Source: Pantoea alhagi (GTDB taxonomy: Bacteria; Pseudomonadota; Gammaproteobacteria; Enterobacterales; Enterobacteriaceae). From it: a DNA stretch of 64,000 bases. Numbering within the stretch: position 1 is the stretch's first letter; the number at the start of each line of letters is the position of its first letter. Positions 17,945 through 27,016 of the stretch are shown one piece after another. The stretch is from contig NZ_CP019706.1 in the NCBI RefSeq assembly GCF_002101395.1, forward strand, positions 744,001 through 808,000, read 5' to 3'. A model generated the notes under the pieces. It had not been told where the DNA came from, did not search any database, and saw nothing but the letters and a program-made list of their open reading frames with translations. Made by a program: the position numbers and the translations under genes.

Positions 17945-19510
17945 ATGAGCCAACAAGTCATTATTTTCGATACCACTCTGCGCGACGGCGAGCAGGCTTT
18001 GCAGGCCAGTCTGAGTGTTAAAGAAAAACTGCAGATTGCTCTGGCGCTGGAGCGTATGGGCGTAGACATCATGGAAGTCGGCTTTCCGGTTTCATCTCCT
18101 GGTGACTTTGAGTCCGTGCAGACCATTGCCCGCACCATTAAAAACAGCCGCGTCTGTGGGCTGGCACGCTGCGTGGAAAAAGATATCGATGCTGCTTATG
18201 AAGCGCTGCGCGTGGCGGAGGCTTTCCGTATTCACACCTTTATCGCCACCTCGCCAATGCATATCGCCACCAAGTTACGCAGTACCTTGCCAGAGGTGAT
18301 TGAGCGCGCGGTCTATATGGTAAAGCGTGCGCGTAACTACACCAGCGACGTTGAATTCTCCTGTGAAGATGGCGGTCGTACGCCGATTGATGATCTGTGT
18401 CGCGTCGTGGAAGCAGCAATTGATGCTGGTGCCACTACCATCAATATTCCGGATACCGTTGGCTATACGCTGCCGCACGAATACGCGCATATTATCGCTT
18501 CGCTGCGTGAGCGGGTGCCCAACATCGATAAAGCGATTTTATCAGTGCATACCCATGACGATTTAGGCATGGCGGTTGGCAACTCCATAGCGGCAGTTAT
18601 GGCTGGCGCACGTCAGGTTGAGGGGACGCTGAACGGGTTGGGTGAACGCGCCGGTAACTGCGCGCTGGAAGAAGTGATTATGGCAATAAAGACCCGCGCC
18701 GCCATGATGAACGTTCACACCAATATTCATCACCATGAAATCTGGCGCACCAGCCAGACCGTCAGCCAGATCTGTAATATGCCGATCCCGGCGAATAAAG
18801 CGGTGATTGGTTCCAATGCTTTCGCCCACTCCTCTGGTATCCATCAGGATGGGGTGCTGAAAAATCGTGAAAATTACGAAATCATGACGCCGGAGTCGAT
18901 TGGTCTGAATCAGGTTCAGTTGAACCTGACATCACGCTCCGGCCGCGCGGCAGTAAAACATCGCATGGAAGAGATGGGTTATCAGGAAAGCGATTATAAC
19001 CTCGATTCGCTGTATGACGCCTTCCTGAAACTGGCGGATAAAAAAGGTCAGGTATTTGACTATGACCTGGAAGCGCTGGCCTTTATTAACAAACGAAACG
19101 AAGAGCCGGAATATTTCCAGCTGAAGGATTTCAACGTCCAGTCAGGCTCCTCCATCACTGCCACCGCCTCGGTGCATATGATCTGCGGCGATGAGATTCA
19201 GTCAGAGGCCGCCACCGGCAACGGCCCGGTAGATGCCGTTTACCAGGCGATTAACCGTATCACCACCTTTGATACTGAACTGGTGAAATATCAGCTCACC
19301 GCGAAAGGCCACGGCGAGAATGCGCTGGGCCAGGTTGATATCGTGGTTGACTACAACGGGCGGAAATTCCACGGCGTGGGCCTGGCGACCGATATTGTTG
19401 AATCCTCCGTTAAAGCGATGGTTAACGCATTAAATACTATCTGGCGCGCCAAACAGGTGGAGCAGGAACTGCAGCGTAAATCGATTAAAGAACAGAAGGA
19501 AACGGTATAA
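17945..19510 (+). CDS. leuA: 2-isopropylmalate synthase LeuA
   Basis: Condenses acetyl-CoA with 2-ketoisovalerate, the committed step of leucine synthesis; family members are leucine feedback-inhibited. The 521-residue protein shows the HMG-CoA lyase-like TIM barrel signature DTTLRDGEQ (9-17), the metal ligands HTHDD (202-206), the GLGERAGNCALEE motif and the C-terminal LeuA allosteric domain (from about 390). The start follows AAGGA. Two bases separate it from leuB. Confidence 0.98.
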   Translation: MSQQVIIFDTTLRDGEQALQASLSVKEKLQIALALERMGVDIMEVGFPVSSPGDFESVQTIARTIKNSRVCGLARCVEKDIDAAYEALRVAEAFRIHTFIATSPMHIATKLRSTLPEVIERAVYMVKRARNYTSDVEFSCEDGGRTPIDDLCRVVEAAIDAGATTINIPDTVGYTLPHEYAHIIASLRERVPNIDKAILSVHTHDDLGMAVGNSIAAVMAGARQVEGTLNGLGERAGNCALEEVIMAIKTRAAMMNVHTNIHHHEIWRTSQTVSQICNMPIPANKAVIGSNAFAHSSGIHQDGVLKNRENYEIMTPESIGLNQVQLNLTSRSGRAAVKHRMEEMGYQESDYNLDSLYDAFLKLADKKGQVFDYDLEALAFINKRNEEPEYFQLKDFNVQSGSSITATASVHMICGDEIQSEAATGNGPVDAVYQAINRITTFDTELVKYQLTAKGHGENALGQVDIVVDYNGRKFHGVGLATDIVESSVKAMVNALNTIWRAKQVEQELQRKSIKEQKETV

Positions 19511-19512
19511 CC

Positions 19513-20604
19513 ATGACGCAAACTCATCATATCGCAGTATTACCGGGCGACGGTATTGGTCCTGAAGTCATGGCTCAGGCGATAAAAGTACTGGCGGCGA
19601 TTCGTCAGCGTTTTGGCATGCGCATTACCACCAGTGAATATGACGTAGGGGGCATTGCCATCGATCGTCACGGTGAACCGCTGCCTGCCGCCACGGTGAC
19701 CGGTTGTGAACAGGCGGACGCGATCCTGTTTGGTTCGGTCGGCGGGCCAAAGTGGGAGCATCTGCCACCGGCTCAACAGCCGGAGCGCGGCGCGCTGCTG
19801 CCCCTGCGTAAACATTTCAAGCTGTTCAGCAACTTGCGTCCCGCCAGCTTATATAAAGGTCTGGAGGCTTTCTGCCCGTTGCGCAGCGATATAGCCGCGC
19901 GTGGCTTCGATATTCTCTGCGTTCGTGAACTGACCGGCGGCATCTATTTCGGTCAGCCGAAAGGCCGCGAAGGCAGCGGTATGCATGAAAAAGCCTTTGA
20001 TACTGAAGTCTATCACCGCTTTGAAATCGAACGCATCGCCCGTATCGCCTTTGAGTCAGCGCGTAAACGTCGCAGCAAAGTGACCTCCATTGATAAAGCA
20101 AATGTGCTGCAAACCTCGGTTATGTGGCGTGAGATCGTCAGCGAAGTGGCGAAAGATTACCCGGATGTAGAGCTGGGCCATATGTATATCGATAACGCCA
20201 CCATGCAGTTAATTAAAGATCCGTCGCAGTTTGATGTGCTGCTCTGCTCTAACCTGTTTGGCGATATTTTGTCTGACGAGTGCGCCATGATTACCGGCTC
20301 GATGGGTATGCTGCCCTCTGCCAGCCTGAACGAGCAGGGATTTGGTCTCTACGAACCCGCTGGTGGCTCCGCTCCGGATATCGCCGGTAAAAACATTGCT
20401 AACCCGATCGCGCAAATCCTGTCGCTGGCACTGCTGCTGCGCTATAGCCTGGATGCGGATGAGGCAGCTAACGCCATTGAAAGCGCCATTAACCGCGCAC
20501 TGGAAGAAGGTTATCGCACCAGCGATTTGGCCGGTAACGGTCCCTCTGTAAGCACCGACGAAATGGGCTCAATGATTGCCCGCTTTATCGCCGAGGAAGT
20601 ATAA
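19513..20604 (+). CDS. leuB: 3-isopropylmalate dehydrogenase LeuB
   Basis: NAD-dependent oxidative decarboxylation of 3-isopropylmalate to 2-ketoisocaproate. The 363-residue protein has LPGDGIGPEV (9-18), the substrate-binding RELTGGIYFG loop, NLFGDILSDE (metal-ligand Asp residues) and the NAD loop GSAPDIAGK typical of the isocitrate/isopropylmalate dehydrogenase family. It sits between leuA and leuC with 2-base gaps on both sides. Confidence 0.98.
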   Translation: MTQTHHIAVLPGDGIGPEVMAQAIKVLAAIRQRFGMRITTSEYDVGGIAIDRHGEPLPAATVTGCEQADAILFGSVGGPKWEHLPPAQQPERGALLPLRKHFKLFSNLRPASLYKGLEAFCPLRSDIAARGFDILCVRELTGGIYFGQPKGREGSGMHEKAFDTEVYHRFEIERIARIAFESARKRRSKVTSIDKANVLQTSVMWREIVSEVAKDYPDVELGHMYIDNATMQLIKDPSQFDVLLCSNLFGDILSDECAMITGSMGMLPSASLNEQGFGLYEPAGGSAPDIAGKNIANPIAQILSLALLLRYSLDADEAANAIESAINRALEEGYRTSDLAGNGPSVSTDEMGSMIARFIAEEV

Positions 20605-20606
20605 AA

Positions 20607-22007
20607 ATGAGCAAAACATTATACCAGAAGCTGTTTGATGCCCATGTCGTGCATGAAGCGCCCAACGAGACGCCGCTGCTGTATATCGATCGTCACCTGG
20701 TGCATGAGGTAACCTCACCGCAGGCCTTCGACGGGCTGCGCGCCCATGGCCGCAAGGTCCGCCAGCCGTCAAAAACCTTTGCGACCATGGATCATAACGT
20801 CTCGACGCAAACCAAAGACATCAACGCCTCCGGCGAGATGGCGCGTATTCAGATGCAGGAGCTGATGAAAAACTGCGCCGAGTTCGGCGTCCAGCTGTAT
20901 GACCTGAACCATCCTTATCAGGGCATCGTGCATGTTATCGGCCCGGAACAGGGGATGACGCTGCCGGGCATGACCATCGTCTGCGGCGATTCCCATACGG
21001 CGACGCACGGTGCTTTCGGCTCGCTGGCCTTCGGCATCGGCACTTCAGAGGTAGAGCATGTGCTGGCGACGCAGACGCTGAAGCAGGGCCGTGCTAAAAC
21101 CATGAAGATTGAAGTCACCGGCCAGGCCGCGCCCGGCATTACGGCGAAAGATATTGTGCTGGCGATTATCGGCAAAACCGGCAGCGCGGGCGGTACCGGT
21201 CACGTTGTAGAGTTTTGCGGTCCGGCGATCGAAGCGCTGAGCATGGAAGGACGCATGACATTATGCAATATGGCGATTGAGATGGGCGCGAAAGCGGGCC
21301 TGGTTGCGCCCGATGACACCACCTTTAACTATCTGAAAGGCCGTCAGTTCGCACCGCAGGGTGAACAGTGGGAACAGGCCGTTAATTACTGGCGTACCCT
21401 GAAGTCGGACAGCGACGCGCATTTCGATGCCGTAGTCACGCTGGACGCCGCTGAAATAGCGCCGCAGGTTACCTGGGGCACCAACCCCGGGCAGGTGATC
21501 GCGGTTAATCAGCAGATCCCTGACCCCGCCTCTTTCACCGATCCGGTAGAGCGCGCTTCGGCGGAAAAAGCGCTGGCCTATATGAACCTGCAGCCTGGCA
21601 TAAAGCTGACCGACGTGAATATCGATAAAGTCTTTATCGGTTCCTGCACCAATTCACGCATTGAAGATTTACGCGCCGCCGCAGAAATCGCTAAAGGGCG
21701 TAAAGTTGCACCGGGCGTGGTTGCTATGGTGGTGCCAGGCTCAGGCCCGGTAAAAGCGCAGGCGGAAGCAGAAGGACTGGATAAAATTTTTCTTGAGGCG
21801 GGTTTTGAATGGCGTCTGCCGGGGTGCTCTATGTGCCTGGCGATGAACAACGATCGCCTGAACCCCGGCGAGCGCTGCGCCTCCACCAGCAACCGTAACT
21901 TTGAAGGCCGTCAGGGCCGTGGTGGACGCACGCATCTGGTTAGCCCGGCAATGGCTGCCGCTGCCGCCATCGCTGGCCGTTTTGCTGATATCCGTGAACT
22001 GAACTGA
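20607..22007 (+). CDS. leuC: 3-isopropylmalate dehydratase large subunit LeuC
   Basis: Aconitase-family subunit that carries the 4Fe-4S cluster isomerising 2- to 3-isopropylmalate with LeuD. The 466-residue protein has the cluster ligands in GSCTNSRIEDLR (Cys about 347) and GCSMCLAMN (two Cys about 407 and 410), plus the GDSHTATHGA motif. Length equals E. coli LeuC. Confidence 0.98.
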   Translation: MSKTLYQKLFDAHVVHEAPNETPLLYIDRHLVHEVTSPQAFDGLRAHGRKVRQPSKTFATMDHNVSTQTKDINASGEMARIQMQELMKNCAEFGVQLYDLNHPYQGIVHVIGPEQGMTLPGMTIVCGDSHTATHGAFGSLAFGIGTSEVEHVLATQTLKQGRAKTMKIEVTGQAAPGITAKDIVLAIIGKTGSAGGTGHVVEFCGPAIEALSMEGRMTLCNMAIEMGAKAGLVAPDDTTFNYLKGRQFAPQGEQWEQAVNYWRTLKSDSDAHFDAVVTLDAAEIAPQVTWGTNPGQVIAVNQQIPDPASFTDPVERASAEKALAYMNLQPGIKLTDVNIDKVFIGSCTNSRIEDLRAAAEIAKGRKVAPGVVAMVVPGSGPVKAQAEAEGLDKIFLEAGFEWRLPGCSMCLAMNNDRLNPGERCASTSNRNFEGRQGRGGRTHLVSPAMAAAAAIAGRFADIRELN

Positions 22008-22017
22008 GGAATCGATC

Positions 22018-22623
22018 GTGGCGAAAAAATTTACTCAACATACCGGTATTGTCGCCCCGCTGGATGCGGCTAACGTTGATACCGATGCGATTATTCCCAA
22101 GCAGTTTTTGCAAAAGGTGACCCGTACCGGCTTTGGTCAGCACCTGTTTCACGACTGGCGTTTTGAAGATGACGCGGGCACGCAGCCGAACCCCAGCTTC
22201 GTACTGAATAAGCCGCAGTTTCACGGCGCGAGCATCTTACTGGCACGGGAAAACTTTGGCTGCGGCTCATCACGCGAACATGCGCCCTGGGCATTAACTG
22301 ATTTTGGTTTTCAGGTGGTGATCGCGCCCAGCTTCGCCGATATTTTTTATGGCAACAGCTTTAATAATCAGCTGCTGCCGGTACGGTTAAGTGAAGAAGA
22401 AGTAGATGAGCTGTTCCGTTTGGTCGCGGCCCAGCCTGGCATTCAGTTTACAGTGGATTTAACCAGCCAGACGGTTAATGCCGGCGATAAAACTTACGCT
22501 TTTGAAATCGATAGTTTTCGTCGCCACTGCATGATTAACGGTCTCGACAGTATTGGTCTGACGCTGCAGCATGATGCGGCTATCGCCGATTACGAACAGA
22601 AACAGCCCGCTTTCCTGCGTTAA
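22018..22623 (+). CDS. leuD: 3-isopropylmalate dehydratase small subunit LeuD
   Basis: Swivel-domain subunit that completes the LeuCD isomerase active site. The 201-residue protein includes DTDAIIPKQFL, the substrate-binding loop NFGCGSSREHAPWAL and ADIFYGNSFNN. It starts 10 bases after leuC with GAGGAA upstream (the annotated start is GTG) and ends just before a terminator. Confidence 0.97.
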   Translation: MAKKFTQHTGIVAPLDAANVDTDAIIPKQFLQKVTRTGFGQHLFHDWRFEDDAGTQPNPSFVLNKPQFHGASILLARENFGCGSSREHAPWALTDFGFQVVIAPSFADIFYGNSFNNQLLPVRLSEEEVDELFRLVAAQPGIQFTVDLTSQTVNAGDKTYAFEIDSFRRHCMINGLDSIGLTLQHDAAIADYEQKQPAFLR

Positions 22624-22630
22624 TCAGTAA

Positions 22631-22668
22631 CAGGCCTTCCGGCGGTTGGCGTCGGCAGGCCTGCTTTT
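22631..22668 (+). terminator. Terminator at end of leu operon
   Basis: CAGGCCT (22631-22637) pairs with AGGCCTG (22657-22663) around an internally structured 19-base loop and is followed by CTTTTCT. It lies 8 bases after the leuD stop and before convergent setA. Confidence 0.65.
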
Positions 22669-22676
22669 CTGTCCCC

Positions 22677-23855
22677 CTATGCGTTACGCACCCGCGTCGC
22701 CAGCGCAAAAGACCCTAGCGCCAGCCCCAGTGCCAGCCAGTAGACCGTATAGTGTCCAAACGACTCCGCCAGCGTTCCCTGTAAGAGACCGGCAAGAATG
22801 GTGCCGGTTGAGATACTGTTAGTGAATAAGGTGGTTGCTGCGCCTGGTCGCCCCGGCATGAGATCCTGGAACCACAACATGCCGATTCCGGCGATAATGC
22901 CGATAAACAGCGCGTTAAAAACCTGCAAAAACATCAGCGCAGTGCGCGACTGAAACAGCACCAGTCCCAGATAAAACAGCACGCCGGAAGCGATGGCGAT
23001 CAACATAATACGCCGCTTGCCGGTACGTTTTACGAAATGTCCGGCTAACAGCATAATCGGGATCTCCAGCCCGGCGGCGGTGCCCATCAGCAGCCCAGCC
23101 AGCCGCTCGGGAAGCCCCAGCACCGTACTAATATAGAGCGGCATATCAATGATATACATGGTGTTGCAGGTCCACATCATCATGGATGCCATAAACAGCA
23201 GCCGTACATCTTTATTGCGCCAGGCGCTGATCTGCGTCAGCAGCACTTCCGGCGACTGCTCAACGCGCGGCACCGACGGCAGCGCAAAGCCAACCAGCGT
23301 CAGACAAATCAGAAACAGGATCGCTGCCACCACAAACATCGTGGTAAAGCCATAATTTAGCGCCAGCGCAAAAGAGAGCGGCGGCCCAATCACCCATGCC
23401 AGCGAAAGCTGGGCACGCATGACCGAACTAAACATCACCACTTCACGCGCCGAACGGTCGGCATATTCCCGCGCCAGGGCAAAAATTTGCGGCATGGAAA
23501 CGCTGGCCAGCGAAGAGAGCAGCACGCCAAGGGTAATCAGCGTCAGGTAATGACGGTTAAAGGCAAACAGCAGGGCATTCACCAACGCCATCGAACAACA
23601 GAACAGGATCAGCTTACGGCGATCGCCCCGATTATCCGAGCGCTTCGCCAGCAGTAAACTGACCACAATCCCGGCTACCGCGTTAACGGTATAAAACAGG
23701 CCTACCCAAAAAGGCCGCACGCCGACCTCATGCGACAGGAACAGGCTCAGCGTTGGCGCCTGCAGAGCACCAGCAATACCCACCATAAAAGAGACGGCCA
23801 TAAAAGCGAGATAAACCGGATTCAGACGGCGGCGGCGCGTCAGCAGAAATTTCAT
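22677..23855 (-). CDS. setA: Sugar efflux transporter SetA
   Basis: Major facilitator superfamily exporter of sugars and analogues, induced in E. coli during glucose-phosphate stress. The ATG at 23855 follows AGGAA and gives 392 residues, the E. coli length; the frame is open to 23960 but that part covers the sgrS 3' region. About twelve hydrophobic segments are visible, with GALQAPTLSLFLS near the N terminus and GIGMLWFQDLMPGR in the C-terminal half. It lies immediately downstream of sgrS in the same orientation, as in E. coli. Confidence 0.95.
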   Translation of the reverse strand: MKFLLTRRRRLNPVYLAFMAVSFMVGIAGALQAPTLSLFLSHEVGVRPFWVGLFYTVNAVAGIVVSLLLAKRSDNRGDRRKLILFCCSMALVNALLFAFNRHYLTLITLGVLLSSLASVSMPQIFALAREYADRSAREVVMFSSVMRAQLSLAWVIGPPLSFALALNYGFTTMFVVAAILFLICLTLVGFALPSVPRVEQSPEVLLTQISAWRNKDVRLLFMASMMMWTCNTMYIIDMPLYISTVLGLPERLAGLLMGTAAGLEIPIMLLAGHFVKRTGKRRIMLIAIASGVLFYLGLVLFQSRTALMFLQVFNALFIGIIAGIGMLWFQDLMPGRPGAATTLFTNSISTGTILAGLLQGTLAESFGHYTVYWLALGLALGSFALATRVRNA

Positions 23856-23969
23856 AACGTTTCCTGTACCTGGAAAAAGAATGGTAAGCACCTGCAAAAC
23901 AGACGCCGCAGGCAGACACACGAGCTGCATGGCTACGGTTATCGTTGTAGAAGAAAGCACAGGAAAACG

Positions 23970-24000
23970 AAAAAAGCCAGCAGCGTCAATGCCTGCTGGC
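23970..24000 (-). terminator. sgrS terminator
   Basis: On the minus strand GCCAGCAG pairs with CTGCTGGC around a 9-base loop, followed by six Ts (As at 23970-23975). In E. coli SgrS a CCAGCAG/CTGCTGG stem with a long U tail is required for Hfq binding. Confidence 0.85.
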
Positions 24001-24070
24001 GGTGTAATTGCACTCTACTCAGATGTAATAGCGGGGCGAGAGTTCCACAATATCGAACAGGCCCCGCCAG
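23970..24070 (-). ncRNA. sgrS: SgrS-like small regulatory RNA
   Basis: Position and direction match E. coli sgrS (divergent from sgrR, upstream of setA). On the minus strand a GC-rich 5' hairpin (GCGGGGC ... GCCCCGC) is followed by CTGAGTA (24016-24022), identical to the core of the E. coli SgrS segment that pairs with the ptsG translation start region. An intrinsic terminator with six Ts ends it at about 23970. The 5' end is inferred; I place it near 24070. At roughly 100 bases it is less than half of E. coli SgrS (227), and I see no SgrT-like reading frame. Confidence 0.65.
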
Positions 24071-24115
24071 GATAAAAGTACGCCAGCCAATAAGGCTGCC
24101 TCCCGCACTTTTATC
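24071..24115. repeat. Nested inverted repeat in sgrS/sgrR control region
   Basis: GATAAAAGT (24071-24079) and ACTTTTATC (24107-24115) are perfect 9-bp arms; inside them CAGCC (24084-24088) faces GGCTG (24094-24098). It lies between the divergent sgrS and sgrR starts, where SgrR is expected to bind, so an operator is one reading and the sgrS 5' structure another. Confidence 0.6.
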
Positions 24116-24182
24116 TGCCGTTATTATCGCCATAATAAGGGAACGGAAAAACTACCCAATCCTTTAACAGAGTTCCCCTTTT

Positions 24183-25844
24183 ATGCCTTCATCACGCCTG
24201 CAACATCATTTTATTCGTCTGTGGCAGAGCTGTAACGGCCAGACGCAGGAAACCACGCTGCAACTACTGGCGCAACAGATGCACTGCTCGCGTCGCCATA
24301 TGCGTAACCTGCTAAATGCGATGCAGGCTGAAGGCTGGCTGCGCTGGGAGCCAGAGGCAGGACGTGGCAAACGTTCACAGCTGCATTTTTACGCCACCGG
24401 GCTGGCGCTTCGACAGCAACGCGCCGAAGAGCTGCTGGAGCAGGATCGCATTGAACAGCTGGTGCAGTTGGTTGGCGATAAAAACCAGGCGCGACAGATG
24501 ATCACCTCGCGCCTGGGACGCAGCTTTCGTCAGGGCAAACATATTCTGCGCATTCCCTATTATCGTCCGCTGCTTAACCTGCTGCCCGGCTCGCCGCTGC
24601 GTCGTTCGGAAACCCATCTGGCGCGGCAGATTTTCAGCAGTCTGCTACGCATAAATGAGGAAAACGGGGAACTGGAACCGGATATTGCCCACCACTGGCA
24701 GTGCCTTTCACCACAGCACTGGCGTTTTTATTTGCGTCCCGCTATTCAGTTTCATCATGGCCGCGAGCTGGATATGACGGATGTGATCCTTAGCCTGCAG
24801 CGTCTGACGTCACAGCCGCTCTTCTCCCACTTAAGCGCGATTGAATCACCTACGGCCTGGACGCTGGATATTCACCTTAGTCAGCCCGATCGCTGGCTGC
24901 CGTGGCTGTTAGGCAGCGCCAGCGCAATGATCCTGCCCAGAGAGTGGCCAGAGCTGCCCAACTATAGCCGCCAGCCGATCGGTACCGGCCCCTATTCAGT
25001 GGTGCAGAACCAGCAGTCGCAACTTAAGATACAGGCGTTTGATGACTATTTCGGCTATCGCGCCCTGATTGATGAGGTCAACATCTGGGTACTGCCTGAA
25101 ATCAGTGAAGAGCTGGTTTACGCAGGCGTTAAACTACAGGGCGGCAATGAGGATGAGAAATCGGAAGAGAGCCGGCTTGAGGAAGGCTGCTACTTTTTAC
25201 TGTTCGATCAGCGTTCGGAAAAAGGGCGCGATCGGCAGTTACGCCGTTGGGTCAGCACCCTGCTAAACACCATAACGCTGCTGAACAACGCAAGCGCCGG
25301 TTATCAGCGCTACTGGTTTCCCGCCTGGGGATTGCTGCCGCGCTGGCATCATCGCCCGCAACAGCACACGCTTGACAAACCGGAAGGGCTGACTGAACTG
25401 ACGCTGACCTGGTATAGCGATCATATTGAACATCAGGGCATTGCCAGGCTGCTGGAGCCATTGCTGGCGGCGCAGGGGGTCCGCCTGATTACGCAGGAGA
25501 TCGATTACGCCAGCTGGTATCACGGCACGGCGAAAAGCGATCTCTGGCTGGGCAGCGTTAACTTTACCCTGCCGCTGAAGTTTTCCGTTTTTGCCCTGCT
25601 GTATGAACTGCCGCTGTTACATCACTGCATCGATATTGACTGGCAGGCTGATGCCGGACGCTGGCGTCGGCAGGAACTTTCGCTGGCGGAATGGTGTCAG
25701 GCGCTGGTAAATAACCATCACCTGCATCCGTTGTTTCATCACTGGCTGCTGCTGGAAGGTGAGCGCAGTATGCGCGGTGTGCGGATGAATACGCTGGGCT
25801 GGTTTGATTTTAAGTCTGCATGGTTCGCGCCGCCGGAAACCTGA
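24183..25844 (+). CDS. sgrR: Transcriptional regulator SgrR
   Basis: Activator of sgrS during glucose-phosphate stress. The 553-residue protein (E. coli 551) has an N-terminal winged helix-turn-helix (LQLLAQQMHCSRRHMRNLLN, about 22-41) and a C-terminal domain homologous to oligopeptide/solute-binding proteins (from about 160, with HFHHGRELDMTDV-like features), presumed to sense a small molecule. Divergent from sgrS and setA, matching E. coli organisation. Confidence 0.96.
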   Translation: MPSSRLQHHFIRLWQSCNGQTQETTLQLLAQQMHCSRRHMRNLLNAMQAEGWLRWEPEAGRGKRSQLHFYATGLALRQQRAEELLEQDRIEQLVQLVGDKNQARQMITSRLGRSFRQGKHILRIPYYRPLLNLLPGSPLRRSETHLARQIFSSLLRINEENGELEPDIAHHWQCLSPQHWRFYLRPAIQFHHGRELDMTDVILSLQRLTSQPLFSHLSAIESPTAWTLDIHLSQPDRWLPWLLGSASAMILPREWPELPNYSRQPIGTGPYSVVQNQQSQLKIQAFDDYFGYRALIDEVNIWVLPEISEELVYAGVKLQGGNEDEKSEESRLEEGCYFLLFDQRSEKGRDRQLRRWVSTLLNTITLLNNASAGYQRYWFPAWGLLPRWHHRPQQHTLDKPEGLTELTLTWYSDHIEHQGIARLLEPLLAAQGVRLITQEIDYASWYHGTAKSDLWLGSVNFTLPLKFSVFALLYELPLLHHCIDIDWQADAGRWRRQELSLAEWCQALVNNHHLHPLFHHWLLLEGERSMRGVRMNTLGWFDFKSAWFAPPET

Positions 25845-25885
25845 TGCTTTCGTTAACTCACCGAAAACACTACACTAACAGCCGT

Positions 25886-25973
25886 TCTCAACGGGGTGTG
25901 GAAAACAACAAACTTTCCACTGAGAGAAACCCGTCGAACCTGATCCGGTTAATACCGGCGTAGGGATTTGAGA
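25886..25973 (+). promoter_or_regulatory. TPP riboswitch (THI element)
   Basis: The conserved core is present in order: ACGGGGTG, CTGAGA, ACCCG, GAACCTGATCCGG, ATACCGGCGTAGGGA. The closing P1 stem is TCTCAA (25886-25891) with TTGAGA (25968-25973). It lies 56 bases upstream of the thiB start. A CCTCC stretch (26011-26015) next to the AAGGAG Shine-Dalgarno (26018-26023) could sequester it, so translational control is the likely mode. Confidence 0.96.
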
Positions 25974-26029
25974 TGCGGTATCCCCTCAGATCATGCGCCC
26001 TGTTATTTTTCCTCCTCAAGGAGCGCAAC

Positions 26030-27016
26030 GTGTTGAAAAAATTTTTGCCCGTTCTGCTGTTGCTGTCTGCCCCGGTTTTGGCTGCCAGACCCACGTTAAC
26101 CGTTTATACCTATGACTCCTTCGCTGCTGAATGGGGCCCTGGCCCGGCGGTAAAGAAAGCATTTGAAGCGCAATGCGGCTGCGAACTGAAGTTTGTCGCA
26201 CTGGAAGATGGCGTGTCGCTGCTGAATCGTCTGCGTATGGAAGGTAAAAACAGCAAGGCTGATGTGGTGCTTGGGCTGGATAATAACCTGATTCAGGCGG
26301 CGGAACAGTCCGGTCTGTTTACGCCCGGCAACGTCGATACTGCCAGCCTGACGCTGCCGGACGGCTGGCATAACCGCACTTTTATTCCCTATGACTACGG
26401 CTATTTCGCCTTTGTATACGATAAAAACAAGCTGAAAAATCCGCCGCAAAGCCTGAAAGAGCTGGTTGAGAGCGATCAACCGTGGCGGGTGATCTATGAA
26501 GATCCGCGTACCAGCACGCCGGGCCTCGGCCTGCTGCTGTGGATGCAAAAAGTGTACGGTGACGATGCCCCGCAGGCGTGGCAGAAGCTGGCGAAGAAAA
26601 CCGTTACCGTTACCAAAGGCTGGAGCGAAGCCTACGGTCTGTTTTTGAAAGGCGAAGGCGACCTGGTACTGAGCTACACCACCTCTCCGGCTTATCACCT
26701 GATCGCCGAGAAAAAGGATCACTATGCGGCGGCGAATTTTGCTGAAGGGCATTACCTGCAGGTTGAAGTTGCGGCGCAGCTGAAAAACAGCAGCCATCCG
26801 CAACTGGCGCAGCAGTTCATGCAATTTATAATCAGTGAACCGTTCCAGCAGACGATCCCCACCGGCAACTGGATGTATCCGGTAACCAAAACCGCCCTGC
26901 CCGACGGTTTCAACACGCTGACGGTGCCGAAAACCGCGCTGGAGTTTACGCCTCAACAGGTTGCGCAGCAGCGCGCTGAATGGATTAATACATGGCAACG
27001 CGCCGTCAGCCGCTGA
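26030..27016 (+). CDS. thiB: Thiamine/TPP periplasmic-binding protein ThiB
   Basis: Periplasmic receptor of the ThiBPQ ABC importer for thiamine, its monophosphate and TPP. The GTG at 26030 is preceded by AAGGAG with a 6-base gap and gives 328 residues starting (M/V)LKKFLPVLLLLSAPVLA, a signal peptide cleaved about residue 18; the frame open from 25973 lies in the riboswitch. The mature part has TVYTYDSFAAEWGPG and a highly conserved core (DPRTSTPGLGLLLWMQKVYG). It overlaps thiP by 25 bases. Confidence 0.97.
   Translation: MLKKFLPVLLLLSAPVLAARPTLTVYTYDSFAAEWGPGPAVKKAFEAQCGCELKFVALEDGVSLLNRLRMEGKNSKADVVLGLDNNLIQAAEQSGLFTPGNVDTASLTLPDGWHNRTFIPYDYGYFAFVYDKNKLKNPPQSLKELVESDQPWRVIYEDPRTSTPGLGLLLWMQKVYGDDAPQAWQKLAKKTVTVTKGWSEAYGLFLKGEGDLVLSYTTSPAYHLIAEKKDHYAAANFAEGHYLQVEVAAQLKNSSHPQLAQQFMQFIISEPFQQTIPTGNWMYPVTKTALPDGFNTLTVPKTALEFTPQQVAQQRAEWINTWQRAVSR

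Noticed and set aside
23856..23960. N-terminal extension of SetA by 35 residues
   Set aside because: The extension lies beyond the ribosome site at 23855 and would cover the sgrS-setA spacer; the shorter form equals the E. coli length.
23939..24133. 64-codon minus-strand frame starting inside the sgrS promoter region, considered as SgrT
   Set aside because: It shows no similarity to SgrT, continues through the sRNA pairing region and the terminator hairpin, and starts upstream of the likely sgrS 5' end.
26096..26998. 300-codon minus-strand frame opposite thiB
   Set aside because: Antisense shadow of thiB with no motif, signal or ribosome site of its own.
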